DNA of 64,000 nt. It comes from Candidatus Kuenenia stuttgartensis. GTDB taxonomy: Bacteria > Planctomycetota > Planctomycetia > Isosphaerales > Isosphaeraceae. The stretch spans positions 62,001 to 126,000 of the forward strand of contig CAMBEP010000003.1 of NCBI GenBank assembly GCA_945865635.1, in the 5' to 3' direction. A model generated the notes under the pieces. The model was not told where the DNA came from and ran no database searches. It was given only the letters and a program-made list of their open reading frames with translations. A program made the translations under genes and the position numbers. Shown here one piece after another: positions 1-8,763 of the stretch (positions are counted from its first letter, which is position 1; the number at the start of each line of letters is the position of its first letter).

Positions 1-115
1 GTGAAGGCGCGGCCGAAGTTCAACCAACGAGAAAGGTGGATTCGTAATAGCCACAACTCGTATCCCCTTTTCTGACAATGGGCGATGAAAAGCGTCCGAG
101 ACAGTTTGGACTCGG

Positions 116-1066
116 TTAGGCTGTGGCAGCCAAAGAACGCACTGACTCGATGGCTCTTGCAATGACTACCCAATAATCACCACCATTTGGGGTCATCCAG
201 CACTCACCCGAGCCTTGGGCCATGATGATGTTGTCAGGCTCGGCCGGATCAAACCGAATATCGCTTATGGTGTCGAATGCTATCAACTCGGGAAGGCCTT
301 TTTTAATGACCTTCGCCCAAGTTTTTCCCCCATCTTTAGTTTCATAAAGACCAAACTGAAATCCCTGAGGTCGCACCGCCAGACTGCTTGCCACTGGCTT
401 GGCAGCCGCAGCGCCTGCCAGCATCCATTTTGGATCGGCAGGATTAATGTCCAGACAATAAACTTCGGGAACCGCTTCCAGCCCCTTGCCTGATGGTGCG
501 AAAGTCAAACCTCTATCTGTGCTGATAAAGACCCCCTGATCTGTGCCCAATGCGACTTGTGAGCCTACACTTCGAATCTTGTGAATGACTTTAGGTACGG
601 ATTCTACCTTGGTCCATGTCGTTGCAGCGTCAATGGATCGGTAAAGACCTGCTCCAGTGATTGCTACCAATAGGGTTGGTACATCACCATCTGTCATGGC
701 TAGAGAGCTCACCGTATGATTTTCGCCAGCCGCCTCGATCGGCAAAGCCAATTTCGACCACCAGCGACTCCCGTGTGCACGGCAAAAAAGACCTGCCGGC
801 CGACTTGCCAGTAACATGATCAGGGGACTCCCCCCCAAGGCATATGACGTTGAGTCCATCACGCCTACCGGTAAATCAATCGTCATCCAGGATTCACCGT
901 TGGTTGATGTTTCCTGAATCCGTCCACCATCATCAATAACCGTTAAACGTCCTTCGCCTCCTGCCAGAACTGTGCGGATACGCACACCCTGAAGGCTGTG
1001 AAAAACTGGCCAAGGTGCCCCTTGCGACCAGCGATATAGACCCGACTCAGTGCCCAGATAGATCAT
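116..1066 (-). CDS. BNR/Asp-box repeat protein (sialidase-like beta-propeller)
   Basis: A 316-residue protein. It carries several Asp-box-like strings (S-x-D-x-G-x-T-W type), for example YRSIDAATTW, ISTDRGLTF and ETKDGGKTW, spaced as in the BNR/VPS10/YCF48 beta-propellers. No signal peptide or membrane segment is visible at the N-terminus, which begins MIYLGTESGLYRW, so it may be cytoplasmic or the true start may lie elsewhere. The ATG at 1066 is the only obvious start. Such propellers are usually binding scaffolds or glycan-active; no catalytic residues could be assigned, so the substrate is unknown. It stands alone, with 620 gene-free bases before the next gene. Confidence 0.75.
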   Translation of the reverse strand: MIYLGTESGLYRWSQGAPWPVFHSLQGVRIRTVLAGGEGRLTVIDDGGRIQETSTNGESWMTIDLPVGVMDSTSYALGGSPLIMLLASRPAGLFCRAHGSRWWSKLALPIEAAGENHTVSSLAMTDGDVPTLLVAITGAGLYRSIDAATTWTKVESVPKVIHKIRSVGSQVALGTDQGVFISTDRGLTFAPSGKGLEAVPEVYCLDINPADPKWMLAGAAAAKPVASSLAVRPQGFQFGLYETKDGGKTWAKVIKKGLPELIAFDTISDIRFDPAEPDNIIMAQGSGECWMTPNGGDYWVVIARAIESVRSLAATA

Positions 1067-1687
1067 GGAACCAGGTTTCCCGAAGACTCTGAGATTCGGC
1101 TCATGTTACCGTAGGAACTCATGAGCATCATTGACCGGAAATACTCCGTATGACACCTAGTCTAATCAATCCTGCAAATTCGGTCATCGGGAATTCTGAT
1201 CGATTTACCTCTTTACCTCTTTTCGTTTCCATCAGCCAGACACAGAGACGTCACTTACAAGTTTCTTGCCCCCTTAAATTTATAAAAATTGAGAGTTTCT
1301 GAAATCATTCATCCCTCGGGAGGCACATTGTGACAAGACCCGAACCAAGAATCAAGGACTGCCTAAATTACCCAATTTTTCCAAAACCGTAAAACTCTCT
1401 ATAAATCCTAAGAATTCTTAACCTTTCCAAATCGCCCATCCGATCAGTTCTTAAGTGGATAGAATAGGTAGATCATGTAAGCCAACCTAATGACCGAATA
1501 TTTTCGGGCTAAACTGGTCGCTTATCAGCCTCTTCCTGATCGATCCGAAATTGGATGGAATCGTATAAAACAGACTGCCTGAAGCGTCGAGGATGACGCG
1601 GACGGAGCCGACTGACACGGATGTTCGCCACCTATTCGGATCAGGATGATTCGCCTGGAGGCCAGTCAGTGAAAGAAGGATATTGCC
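1067..1687. other. Gene-free stretch between divergent genes
   Basis: This 621-base interval lies between a minus-strand gene starting at 1066 and a plus-strand gene starting at 1688, so it must hold promoters for both. It has AT-rich tracts around 1260-1460 and a TATAAA hexamer near 1564 with no good -35 partner. No RNA gene, repeat array or convincing ORF was seen. Confidence 0.5.
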
Positions 1688-2935
1688 ATGATCTTCGGAT
1701 TAAGGCGTGGCGTGGCTCTTGCCGCAATTCTGGTATCAGGTTTTGTAAGCTCTACCTATGCCATTGAAAAACACATTGTCATCCCTGAAACGGTCGAAGC
1801 CATCGACCTCAATACGGGCGGGCCTTATTATGCCCCTCCAGTCCCTGGTGGCCACTACACCAAAGACACCTTGGGACACCTCTCAGATACCATTCATGGC
1901 AAGCTTGGCCTTGTCATAAATGCAGTAAAATCGCTTTGTGCCAATTGTGGCGGTAGCGGACAATGTACGGGCTGCGGTGCAGCCGCTGGCTCATCTGGCC
2001 TAGGTGCTTGCAATCATTGCAGTGGAACTGGTTTTGTGTTGGGCTCTGGCGATTCCCACACCGGCCACATTCATGGCAATGCCGGGCAGGGTACCACGAT
2101 GATTGCCGCCAATGGTACAAGCGGTCAAGGTGGTCTGCTTTCTGGCCTGCATGGTAAAGATGCGACGGGTCATGCCACCTTCAATGGTGGTATAGCTCAG
2201 CCAGCATCTGTAAGCTCTCATGGTGCATTTGGTGGTCATGGCAAGGCATCGCCTCAAGCCGCTGCCGCTCCTTCTGGTCAGACGGTTGGCTCACCTCAAT
2301 CCGCCTGTGCCAACGGCGGTTGTGGTGGAAGAGCTTGCGGCGATCCAGCCTGTCATGGCCTGTTTGGCCGTAAGGATAGAGGCAATTCCGCAGCCGGTCA
2401 CAATGGTTGTGGCACCCCGGGATGTACGAACCCTGGCTGTGGCCTTGGTGGAATGTTTGCCGGTAAAGGTCATGGAGCAGGTAACGGTTGTGGTAACCCT
2501 GCCTGCACAAGTTGTGGAAATGGTGCAGGAATGGGCCATGGGGCTGGTCACGCTGGAATGGGCAATGGTAACGATCACGGTGCTGGACATGCAGGTTTGG
2601 GTTCCAAGCTTGCTGGCCTGTTCCACAGGGAACCCAAAGTCAAATGGTTTGTAGGCCCAGGCGGACCTGTACCATTGACACCCGGATACGTTCCTTACGT
2701 GAACCCTATTCGTTCACCACGTGATTATTTCGCCTTCCCACCATACTTGGATCAGGCGATGCAACCTGGCTATGGATCCATGCCACAAAGTACAGCCGGA
2801 TTTGCCACTGACAAGGCGACTACTCCGACGGACTTTGTTGCTCCTGTTGCAAAACCAGCAATTCCTCCGCCAGCTCCAAAGCCGGCGCCTGCAGCCCCTG
2901 CACCCAAGGGTGCAGACAAAAAAGACGACAACTGA
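1688..2935 (+). CDS. Exported Gly/His/Cys-rich protein with DnaJ-like zinc-finger motifs
   Basis: A 415-residue protein with a signal peptide (about residues 1-25, ending STYA-IE) and a GAAGGA ribosome binding site before ATG 1688. Residues about 84-118 contain CxxCGGSG and CxxCSGTG, the same pattern as the DnaJ central zinc finger. Residues about 205-290 contain further Cys motifs (CANGGCGG, CGDPACHG, CGTPGC, CGNPACTSCG) mixed with GHGAGHAG-type Gly-His runs. The C-terminal 100 residues are Pro-rich and end in a Pro-Ala tail with charged KKDDN. No family was recognised. The composition suggests an exported metal-binding or structural envelope protein; that is inference. A strong hairpin lies 33 bases after the stop. 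Confidence 0.8.
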   Translation: MIFGLRRGVALAAILVSGFVSSTYAIEKHIVIPETVEAIDLNTGGPYYAPPVPGGHYTKDTLGHLSDTIHGKLGLVINAVKSLCANCGGSGQCTGCGAAAGSSGLGACNHCSGTGFVLGSGDSHTGHIHGNAGQGTTMIAANGTSGQGGLLSGLHGKDATGHATFNGGIAQPASVSSHGAFGGHGKASPQAAAAPSGQTVGSPQSACANGGCGGRACGDPACHGLFGRKDRGNSAAGHNGCGTPGCTNPGCGLGGMFAGKGHGAGNGCGNPACTSCGNGAGMGHGAGHAGMGNGNDHGAGHAGLGSKLAGLFHREPKVKWFVGPGGPVPLTPGYVPYVNPIRSPRDYFAFPPYLDQAMQPGYGSMPQSTAGFATDKATTPTDFVAPVAKPAIPPPAPKPAPAAPAPKGADKKDDN

Positions 2936-2967
2936 TCAGGCTCGCCAATAAATCAGTTTTTGCAATC

Positions 2968-3008
2968 TCAGGCGTGGCTACCAATTCACAAACGGTAGTC
3001 ACGCCTGA
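2968..3008 (+). terminator. Long hairpin after the Cys-rich protein gene
   Basis: A 15-base stem, TCAGGCGTGGCTACC (2968-2982) with GGTAGTCACGCCTGA (2994-3008), one G-U wobble and an 11-base loop. No U-run follows, so it may act as an mRNA 3'-end stabiliser or a non-classical terminator. Confidence 0.55.
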
Positions 3009-3167
3009 AATAGTTTCCGAAATCGACCATGTAAATGCCGATAAGATTGAAAGATGCTCAATTGCCTGAACTCATTGAACCGGAATGATTTCTAGGCTCT
3101 GCCGTTTTCAGTCATACCAAAGAATCCATGTCTTGTCAGGTTTAGATGAGGACAGGAGGTCCCCCCG

Positions 3168-3695
3168 ATGCTCAAAACTCAAAGAAAACGCCTCGGCCAA
3201 ATACTGCCGGCCTTAATCGGCTGGCTATTGGTTGGTTCGTCCGCCGTTCTGGCCCAAGTGGACTATGCCCCTCGTGTGGTTGATGTCCACGAACGAAGCG
3301 GCTTATTCACCCGACTTCAGCCTTTTAACCGCCCACTGCCTCACGACCCGTATCGTGATACTTTCTACGGCACTAAATACGACGACAGGCCTGATGCCCG
3401 ACGCCCTAACGACTGGAAGCATGGTGGCCTTTATGGTCAATATTGGGAACCATCACCTGCTCGTTCGATGAAACCTTACTTCAGGGGTGCGCCCGGTGTT
3501 GACACTATCACACCTGACAAAGCACCCGCTCTCGGCCTAAAACGCTGGGTCACAGGCATCACTGATCCGTTCCGACCTGTGAAATATTATTATCAATCGG
3601 GAAGCTATGTTCCTGTTTATGACCTTGATCCGCTAGTGACCGGACCTGGCACATTCCCATGGCCGTTCTTCTACAAAGAAAAACACGGCGGTTGA
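3168..3695 (+). CDS. Small exported protein of unknown function
   Basis: A 175-residue protein with a near-perfect Shine-Dalgarno AGGAGGT seven bases before ATG 3168. The signal peptide covers about residues 1-29 (hydrophobic core GWLLVGSSAVLAQ). The mature part is rich in Pro, Tyr, Arg and Asp (PLPHDPYRDTFYG, YYYQSGSYVPVYDLDP) and has no Cys. No domain was recognised. It follows the Gly/His/Cys-rich exported protein on the same strand, but a 232-base gap and hairpin suggest separate transcription. The strong ribosome binding site and its own terminator suggest abundant expression of an envelope protein. Confidence 0.75.
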   Translation: MLKTQRKRLGQILPALIGWLLVGSSAVLAQVDYAPRVVDVHERSGLFTRLQPFNRPLPHDPYRDTFYGTKYDDRPDARRPNDWKHGGLYGQYWEPSPARSMKPYFRGAPGVDTITPDKAPALGLKRWVTGITDPFRPVKYYYQSGSYVPVYDLDPLVTGPGTFPWPFFYKEKHGG

Positions 3696-3726
3696 TTTTT
3701 TTACCGGTTTAATGACCATCATGAAT

Positions 3727-3755
3727 ACCGCGATTGAAATCCAGTCGCGGTTTTT
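3727..3755 (+). terminator. Rho-independent terminator
   Basis: Stem ACCGCGA (3727-3733) pairs with TCGCGGT (3745-3751) across an 11-base loop and is followed by a T-run. It lies 32 bases after the stop of the small exported protein gene. Confidence 0.75.
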
Positions 3756-3894
3756 GAAATTCTATGGATTGTTTCTCCAACCATTTTCTGGCTTTTTTAT
3801 TAGTAGCCTCTTTAAAACTCTTGTGATTTGACCAACTTTAGTCTGGTTGGCTTGCGTCACAAACCCTGATACCGAGCATCGGAGCAGATCTGCC

Positions 3895-5274
3895 ATGAAA
3901 TCCAATTCTCTTAAAAACCCTGTGAGGGTAGTCGAATCCGAGCTGAATACTTCAATACAGCAGCCACGACTCAAAGAAATCCTGGTGATTGGGGGTGGCT
4001 TTGGCGGACTGAATGTTGTGAAACAACTCACTGGCACTGGAGCACGCATCTGGCTTGTGGACAAACGAAATCACCACCTCTTTCAACCACTGCTTTACCA
4101 AGTCGCTACGGCGGCTTTGTCACCTGCAGATATCGGATACCCGATCCGACGGATTTTCCGGAAGCGAAAGGATGTTCATGTCGTTATGGACGAACTCCTG
4201 GGTGTGGATCTAGCCCACAATGTCGCAATTTTCCCGCATGGTGAAGCCAATTTTGATTATCTTGTCCTAGCCTGTGGCGCCACCCACAGCTATTTTGGAC
4301 GCGATGACTGGGCACAATATGCGACTGGCTTGAAGTCCATCGAAGATGCTCTGAAAATCCGAAGCCAAGTACTGCTGGCATTCGAAGAAGCCGAGATGGA
4401 AGCCGATCCAATCGAACGTCGCTCGAGCTTGACGTTTGTCATCGTAGGCGGTGGCCCAACCGGTGTCGAACTTGCCGGAGCTTTGCGTCAAATCGCTACA
4501 CAAACAATTCCCAACGACTTTCGTAATATTGACACCAAACAAACTCGAGTCCTTCTCATTCAATCTGCTGATCGGCTTCTTCCTGGCATGCCTGAACGGC
4601 TTTCCGTACAAGCTCTGCAAGACCTTCAGGAGATGGGAGTGGAAGTGAGACTTGGCTCGCGCGTAACCGATATCAAGGACGGCTCAATTTCCATAGGCGA
4701 GGAAATAATCCTTGCTCGATCCATTTTCTGGGCCGCCGGAGTCAAGGCTAGTCCGATTACCTCAACTTTGGGCGTTCCACTCGATAAAGCAGGACGAATT
4801 CTCGTCAATCCGGACTTAAGCCTGCCTGGTTACTCGAATGTTTTTGCCATCGGCGACATCGCCGCCATAAATAATCCCAAGACTGGTCAGCAGGTCGCTG
4901 GAGTCGCCCAAGCTGCAATTCAAATGGGCCAGTTTGTCGGTCAGCTCATTCGTGATGAATTTCAACAGAAATTTCAGAATCGAATTCGGCCAGAATTTCA
5001 ATTTCATGATAAAGGCCAAATGGCCGCCATAGGACGTTGCCGGGCTGTCGTTGAAATTGGTCGATATCAATTCAAAGGTGTTTCGGCCTGGCTTTTATGG
5101 GGAATCGTACACGTCCTGTTTCTCATCGGCTTCCGCAACAGGTTCGCAGTATTGGCTCAATGGATCTGGGACTACATCACATTTTCCAAGGGTGCCCGCC
5201 TGATTACTGGCAAATCAAGGCCTGTTGTTCGCACTCATCACAAGGAATTTCTTGTGCCAAAATCTGAAAAGTGA
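3895..5274 (+). CDS. ndh: Type II NADH:quinone dehydrogenase (NDH-2)
   Basis: A 459-residue member of the single-subunit, non-proton-pumping NADH dehydrogenases that pass electrons from NADH through FAD to membrane quinone. The FAD-binding motif GGGFGG is at residues 33-38 and the NADH-binding motif GGGPTG at 185-190. The second FAD-contacting motif (FAIGDIAA) and the C-terminal amphipathic/hydrophobic part (LLWGIVHVLFLIGF) that anchors NDH-2 at the membrane are present. The length is normal for the family. ATG 3895 is preferred over a TTG at 3847 because GGAG lies 10 bases upstream. The gene converges on the PQQ dehydrogenase gene, and a hairpin overlaps its stop codon. Confidence 0.9.
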   Translation: MKSNSLKNPVRVVESELNTSIQQPRLKEILVIGGGFGGLNVVKQLTGTGARIWLVDKRNHHLFQPLLYQVATAALSPADIGYPIRRIFRKRKDVHVVMDELLGVDLAHNVAIFPHGEANFDYLVLACGATHSYFGRDDWAQYATGLKSIEDALKIRSQVLLAFEEAEMEADPIERRSSLTFVIVGGGPTGVELAGALRQIATQTIPNDFRNIDTKQTRVLLIQSADRLLPGMPERLSVQALQDLQEMGVEVRLGSRVTDIKDGSISIGEEIILARSIFWAAGVKASPITSTLGVPLDKAGRILVNPDLSLPGYSNVFAIGDIAAINNPKTGQQVAGVAQAAIQMGQFVGQLIRDEFQQKFQNRIRPEFQFHDKGQMAAIGRCRAVVEIGRYQFKGVSAWLLWGIVHVLFLIGFRNRFAVLAQWIWDYITFSKGARLITGKSRPVVRTHHKEFLVPKSEK

Positions 5275-5296
5275 CCAGTCAGTAAAGACTGGTCAC
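5271..5296. terminator. Perfect hairpin between convergent genes
   Basis: A perfect 10-base inverted repeat, GTGACCAGTC (5271-5280) and GACTGGTCAC (5287-5296), with a 6-base loop. It includes the ndh stop codon and lies between convergent genes, so it could end transcription on both strands. It lacks a clear T-run. Confidence 0.55.
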
Positions 5297-5318
5297 TCCT
5301 AATAGAACAAGCCATCGA

Positions 5319-7571
5319 TTATTCAGCCGTTTTATCATTTTTTTCGGGAATTTTTGCATCCTCGGCAGTCAATTTTTCAATCCATTCCTTCAATAACTCC
5401 ACGGATTTTTGATCCACCACATTCGACCCCAAAGGTGGCATCTGCCCGTTTCCGCGCCGGTTCACTCTCAGATAAACCACGGAATTCTCGGGATGTCCCG
5501 GATCAATAAGCCGTGCATCCACTTTTTCTGGAAAAACGTGAATCGGTTTCACACCAATCATTCTCAGCTCATGGCCCTTTGCTTTAAAGTCCATGTTCAT
5601 CAGTGAATTGCCACCACCGGCATCCACATGACAACTGGCACAATTTGTGTAGAAATAAGATCTTGCACGCGCTACAAGTGGTTGCTGTTTATCGTTCGGA
5701 TCCACCAGGTGAGGAGCATCGGGCTTTCTGCGCTCATAGCCTTTCTCATTCTTCAGCAGTCCAATATGATATAGTGCGCGGAGCTGATTATCCGTCCTGC
5801 CTTCACCATAGTTGAAATCCGAGTCGAGTTGCAATGGGCTGAAGCCCAGAACAAAATTAGCGGCACGACTGTGACAGACCATACACTCCGTTCGGCTCGG
5901 ATAGTGCCAGACCTGATCCCGAAAACCTCGCGGATTTGATTTATCGATAACTCGGTAAGGCTTATCAAGGCCATTTTTATCCACAAGAGTCGCGTCCGTC
6001 TGCTCATCATTCCAAAGATAGGTATATCCTGTCCATTCCTTCTGTTGACGTACCATAATCCGTGTTTCAATGTATTTCCGGCTGGCAGGTTCTCCGGATT
6101 GCATTTCTAGCTGGAAACTCTTAATCGTGACCGACCCATCAGGAGCCTCCCAACGCTCGGACTTCGTATCAACGGACTCAGTTCCCGGTACACCTATCGC
6201 ACGAATTTTTATGGCTCCATCCGACCAAAACGGTGCTGCCGGTGCATAAGGCACAACACCTGCCGCGAAACGATGCAATTTCACATCGGTAAAAAGACCT
6301 GTTTCGCTAAGCTTCGTCGGAAAATCTTTGTTCAATTCCGTTCGATCGTTGGGTACGATCCGGTAAAACATTCCAGCATGGTCAATCACCCACAATTCGC
6401 CATTCGGGTCATTGCCAAAGCCTGTGATTGCAAATGGTGTATCCACAAGTTCTTTGTGAAACGTAGCTTTCGTGCCATCATGTTTGATCGCCCAAACTCG
6501 TCCTGTTGAATAATCACCATAGATAAAGGCACCTGTCAGTTCCGGCAACTTTTTGCCCGTATAAACCACACCACCTGTCAAGGATCGGGCTTCACTGTGA
6601 TGGTGTTCAGCGGCCGGTTTGACTGGCGGAGTCGGTCCACGTGGTCGATCCAGATGAAACGCATGCGAGCCTTCATAAATAGGCCATCCATGATTATCTC
6701 CACGTTTGATCAGGTGCACTGTTTCCCAAAGATCCTGACCATTTGCACCCACCCAAAGTTGGCCGTTGGATTCATCAAAATCCAGCTTCCATGGATTGCG
6801 AAGGCCATACGCCCAAAGCTCGGGCCGAGCTCCGGGAAAACCAAGGAATGGGTTATCCCTCGGTATCGAATACGCTCGACCTGGGTCCGTATGATCCACG
6901 TCAATTCGTATTACCGAGCCCGGGATGTCGGATATGTCCTGGCCACTCCCGTAGGTGTCGCTGTCTGAAGATCCATCTCCTGTTGATGCATAGAGATAGC
7001 CATCCTTTGGACCAAAGTGGATTCCACCGCCATCGTGGCCATTGGAAGGCCATGCGATAATCTCTAACTTGCTCTCAGGTTTGGTTTTATAAGGTGGATT
7101 ACGATCGACTGTAAATCGAAAAATACGGTTATGTACAACCGGATTCTTCTTGTCGTTCAAGTAAACGTAAAAAAAACCGTTCTGCTCATACTTTGGATGA
7201 AACGTGACCGCATATGCCATTTCCGTTTTAAATTCAACCATGACATCGGTTTGCGATACATTTTGTTCATTCTTGACACGAAGGATTCTGGCACCGCCAG
7301 ACCACGATCCCAAGTGCTGTGTAAACCAGAGATTATTCGTACCAGGTTCCGGTTCTATCGAAATCGGTTGTTCCATCTTCAGATTCGGAAACACCCGCTC
7401 GGTTTTATAAGGAGATGGGGGCTCTGGCGAGCCAACCACTCGACTGGTTGTAAAGGGAACGCGATTCTCCAGTCCATAGGGCTTATTCTCGACGACCTTA
7501 TCGGCCGCTTGAGACGCTAGGTTTCCAGTGATAATTGACAGCATGAGGCCAATTGCGATTACGCGACTCAT
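5319..7571 (-). CDS. PQQ-type sugar dehydrogenase fused to C-terminal cytochrome c domain
   Basis: A 750-residue exported protein with a signal peptide (residues 1-22, ending ASQA-AD). Residues about 80-400 match the glucose/sorbosone dehydrogenase (GSDH) beta-propeller, with strings such as WFTQHLG, HDGGGIHFGPKDGYLY, YGLRNPWKLDFD and GDNHGWP. The C-terminal third has two haem-type motifs: CMVCH, and CASCHVDAGGG about 110 residues from the end. A distal Met could come from GQMPPLGS. The likely role is periplasmic oxidation of a sugar or alcohol group with electrons passed to the attached cytochrome. It converges on ndh. Substrate and cofactor are inferred from the family. Confidence 0.85.
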   Translation of the reverse strand: MSRVIAIGLMLSIITGNLASQAADKVVENKPYGLENRVPFTTSRVVGSPEPPSPYKTERVFPNLKMEQPISIEPEPGTNNLWFTQHLGSWSGGARILRVKNEQNVSQTDVMVEFKTEMAYAVTFHPKYEQNGFFYVYLNDKKNPVVHNRIFRFTVDRNPPYKTKPESKLEIIAWPSNGHDGGGIHFGPKDGYLYASTGDGSSDSDTYGSGQDISDIPGSVIRIDVDHTDPGRAYSIPRDNPFLGFPGARPELWAYGLRNPWKLDFDESNGQLWVGANGQDLWETVHLIKRGDNHGWPIYEGSHAFHLDRPRGPTPPVKPAAEHHHSEARSLTGGVVYTGKKLPELTGAFIYGDYSTGRVWAIKHDGTKATFHKELVDTPFAITGFGNDPNGELWVIDHAGMFYRIVPNDRTELNKDFPTKLSETGLFTDVKLHRFAAGVVPYAPAAPFWSDGAIKIRAIGVPGTESVDTKSERWEAPDGSVTIKSFQLEMQSGEPASRKYIETRIMVRQQKEWTGYTYLWNDEQTDATLVDKNGLDKPYRVIDKSNPRGFRDQVWHYPSRTECMVCHSRAANFVLGFSPLQLDSDFNYGEGRTDNQLRALYHIGLLKNEKGYERRKPDAPHLVDPNDKQQPLVARARSYFYTNCASCHVDAGGGNSLMNMDFKAKGHELRMIGVKPIHVFPEKVDARLIDPGHPENSVVYLRVNRRGNGQMPPLGSNVVDQKSVELLKEWIEKLTAEDAKIPEKNDKTAE

Positions 7572-7785
7572 AGTCGTAAGATCCCTTGGTTTATAGTCAC
7601 AGTCTGTGCGATTGCGAAAGGCTTGACTTGATGCTTGTTGAACATCTTCATACCTTTTTTAACCATTCTTCATACAGAATGCAACTTATTCGTTGGATTT
7701 ACCAAGGCCCTACTCAATCAACTGCAGCGATTTCGCAAATCGATCGCACGATTTTTCGGCTGAATTGTAATCAGTCCTCTTGGTT

Positions 7786-8745
7786 TTACTTCCTTCGTCC
7801 ACGACTTGCCCAAGCATCGGTGGCCGCAAATGTAAGGATCAGTGCTCCTGTAACCAGCGAACGATATTGGTCGTCAAGACCACGCAGTGTGATAATGGTT
7901 TCGATCGTTTTAAGCATCAAACATCCTGCCGCTGCACCCAGCACGGAACCATCGCCACCTGCAAGCGATACTCCTCCAATAACACACGATGCAATCGAAT
8001 CAAGCTCATAACCATTCGCAGTATCCGTCTTGGAAACCTTCACAAAACTTAGTAATAACACCGAGGCCAACCCGGCGCAAAGTCCACTCAGCGCAAATGA
8101 TAAAATTTTCATTCGGTCTGTGCGAACACCTGCCAGGCGGGCAGCTTCAGCATTACCGCCTGTCGCCCGTAAATGCTGTCCCCATAACGTCTGCCGGAGA
8201 AAGATCCAGATTATCGTGGTTGCCAGAATAAAGACTGCCGCTCTTCCTGAAAGGCCTACACCCGCAACTTCCACTTTGCGATCAAGGGCTGCAAACATCG
8301 TGAGCTTGTTTAACGTCAAACCACCCAACACTATAAAAGTCAGACCCTTTACAACCATCAGGCCACTCAGGGTCGTCACAAACGGGTTCGTACCCAACTT
8401 GGCCACAAAAATCCCATTCACTATCCCGACAAGAATGCCTGTGGAAAGTGCAGCAATGAAACAGGTACCCGAATCATAACCCTTGGTCATCGCAGTACCT
8501 GCTACAGCACAGGCCAATCCGACATTGGCACCTTGACTAAGGTCAAAACCACCCGCCAACAAAACACAACACTGGCCCACAGCCAAAACGCCAACAATTG
8601 CCGCCCTTGTCAAAATCGAGCTTAAATTTGAGCCTGTATAAAAGCGATCTGTCGTGAATGTCAGCCACAAGGCCGCCACAAACAGCAGTATTTGCGGCCA
8701 GCGACGTATCGCAAAACGTAACCATGATTTTGCATTCGCGGACAT
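7786..8745 (-). CDS. Sugar ABC transporter permease (RbsC-like, BPD_transp_2)
   Basis: A 319-residue integral membrane protein of the RbsC/XylH/AraH family, with about 8-10 hydrophobic segments. The family hallmark is visible as LLAGGFDLSQGANVGL near residue 62-77, and ASCVIGGVSLAGGDGS in the second half matches the usual IGG-S-L-GG-G motif. It starts 18 bases after the RbsA-like ATPase stop, so the two are translated as a pair. The family normally imports pentoses or other sugars with a periplasmic binding protein, which is not encoded here. Substrate unknown. Confidence 0.9.
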   Translation of the reverse strand: MSANAKSWLRFAIRRWPQILLFVAALWLTFTTDRFYTGSNLSSILTRAAIVGVLAVGQCCVLLAGGFDLSQGANVGLACAVAGTAMTKGYDSGTCFIAALSTGILVGIVNGIFVAKLGTNPFVTTLSGLMVVKGLTFIVLGGLTLNKLTMFAALDRKVEVAGVGLSGRAAVFILATTIIWIFLRQTLWGQHLRATGGNAEAARLAGVRTDRMKILSFALSGLCAGLASVLLLSFVKVSKTDTANGYELDSIASCVIGGVSLAGGDGSVLGAAAGCLMLKTIETIITLRGLDDQYRSLVTGALILTFAATDAWASRGRRK

Positions 8746-8763
8746 AAGCTTGATCCCTTCTTC

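Noticed and set aside
1-75. Open plus-strand frame from the window edge to a TGA at 73-75, a possible 3' gene end
   Set aside because: Only 24 codons, no recognisable motif; an open run of this length is common by chance.
2181-2654. Overlapping frames on both strands in the Cys-rich gene
   Set aside because: Composition artefact of the Gly/His/Cys repeats; only the 1688-2935 frame has a signal peptide and ribosome binding site.
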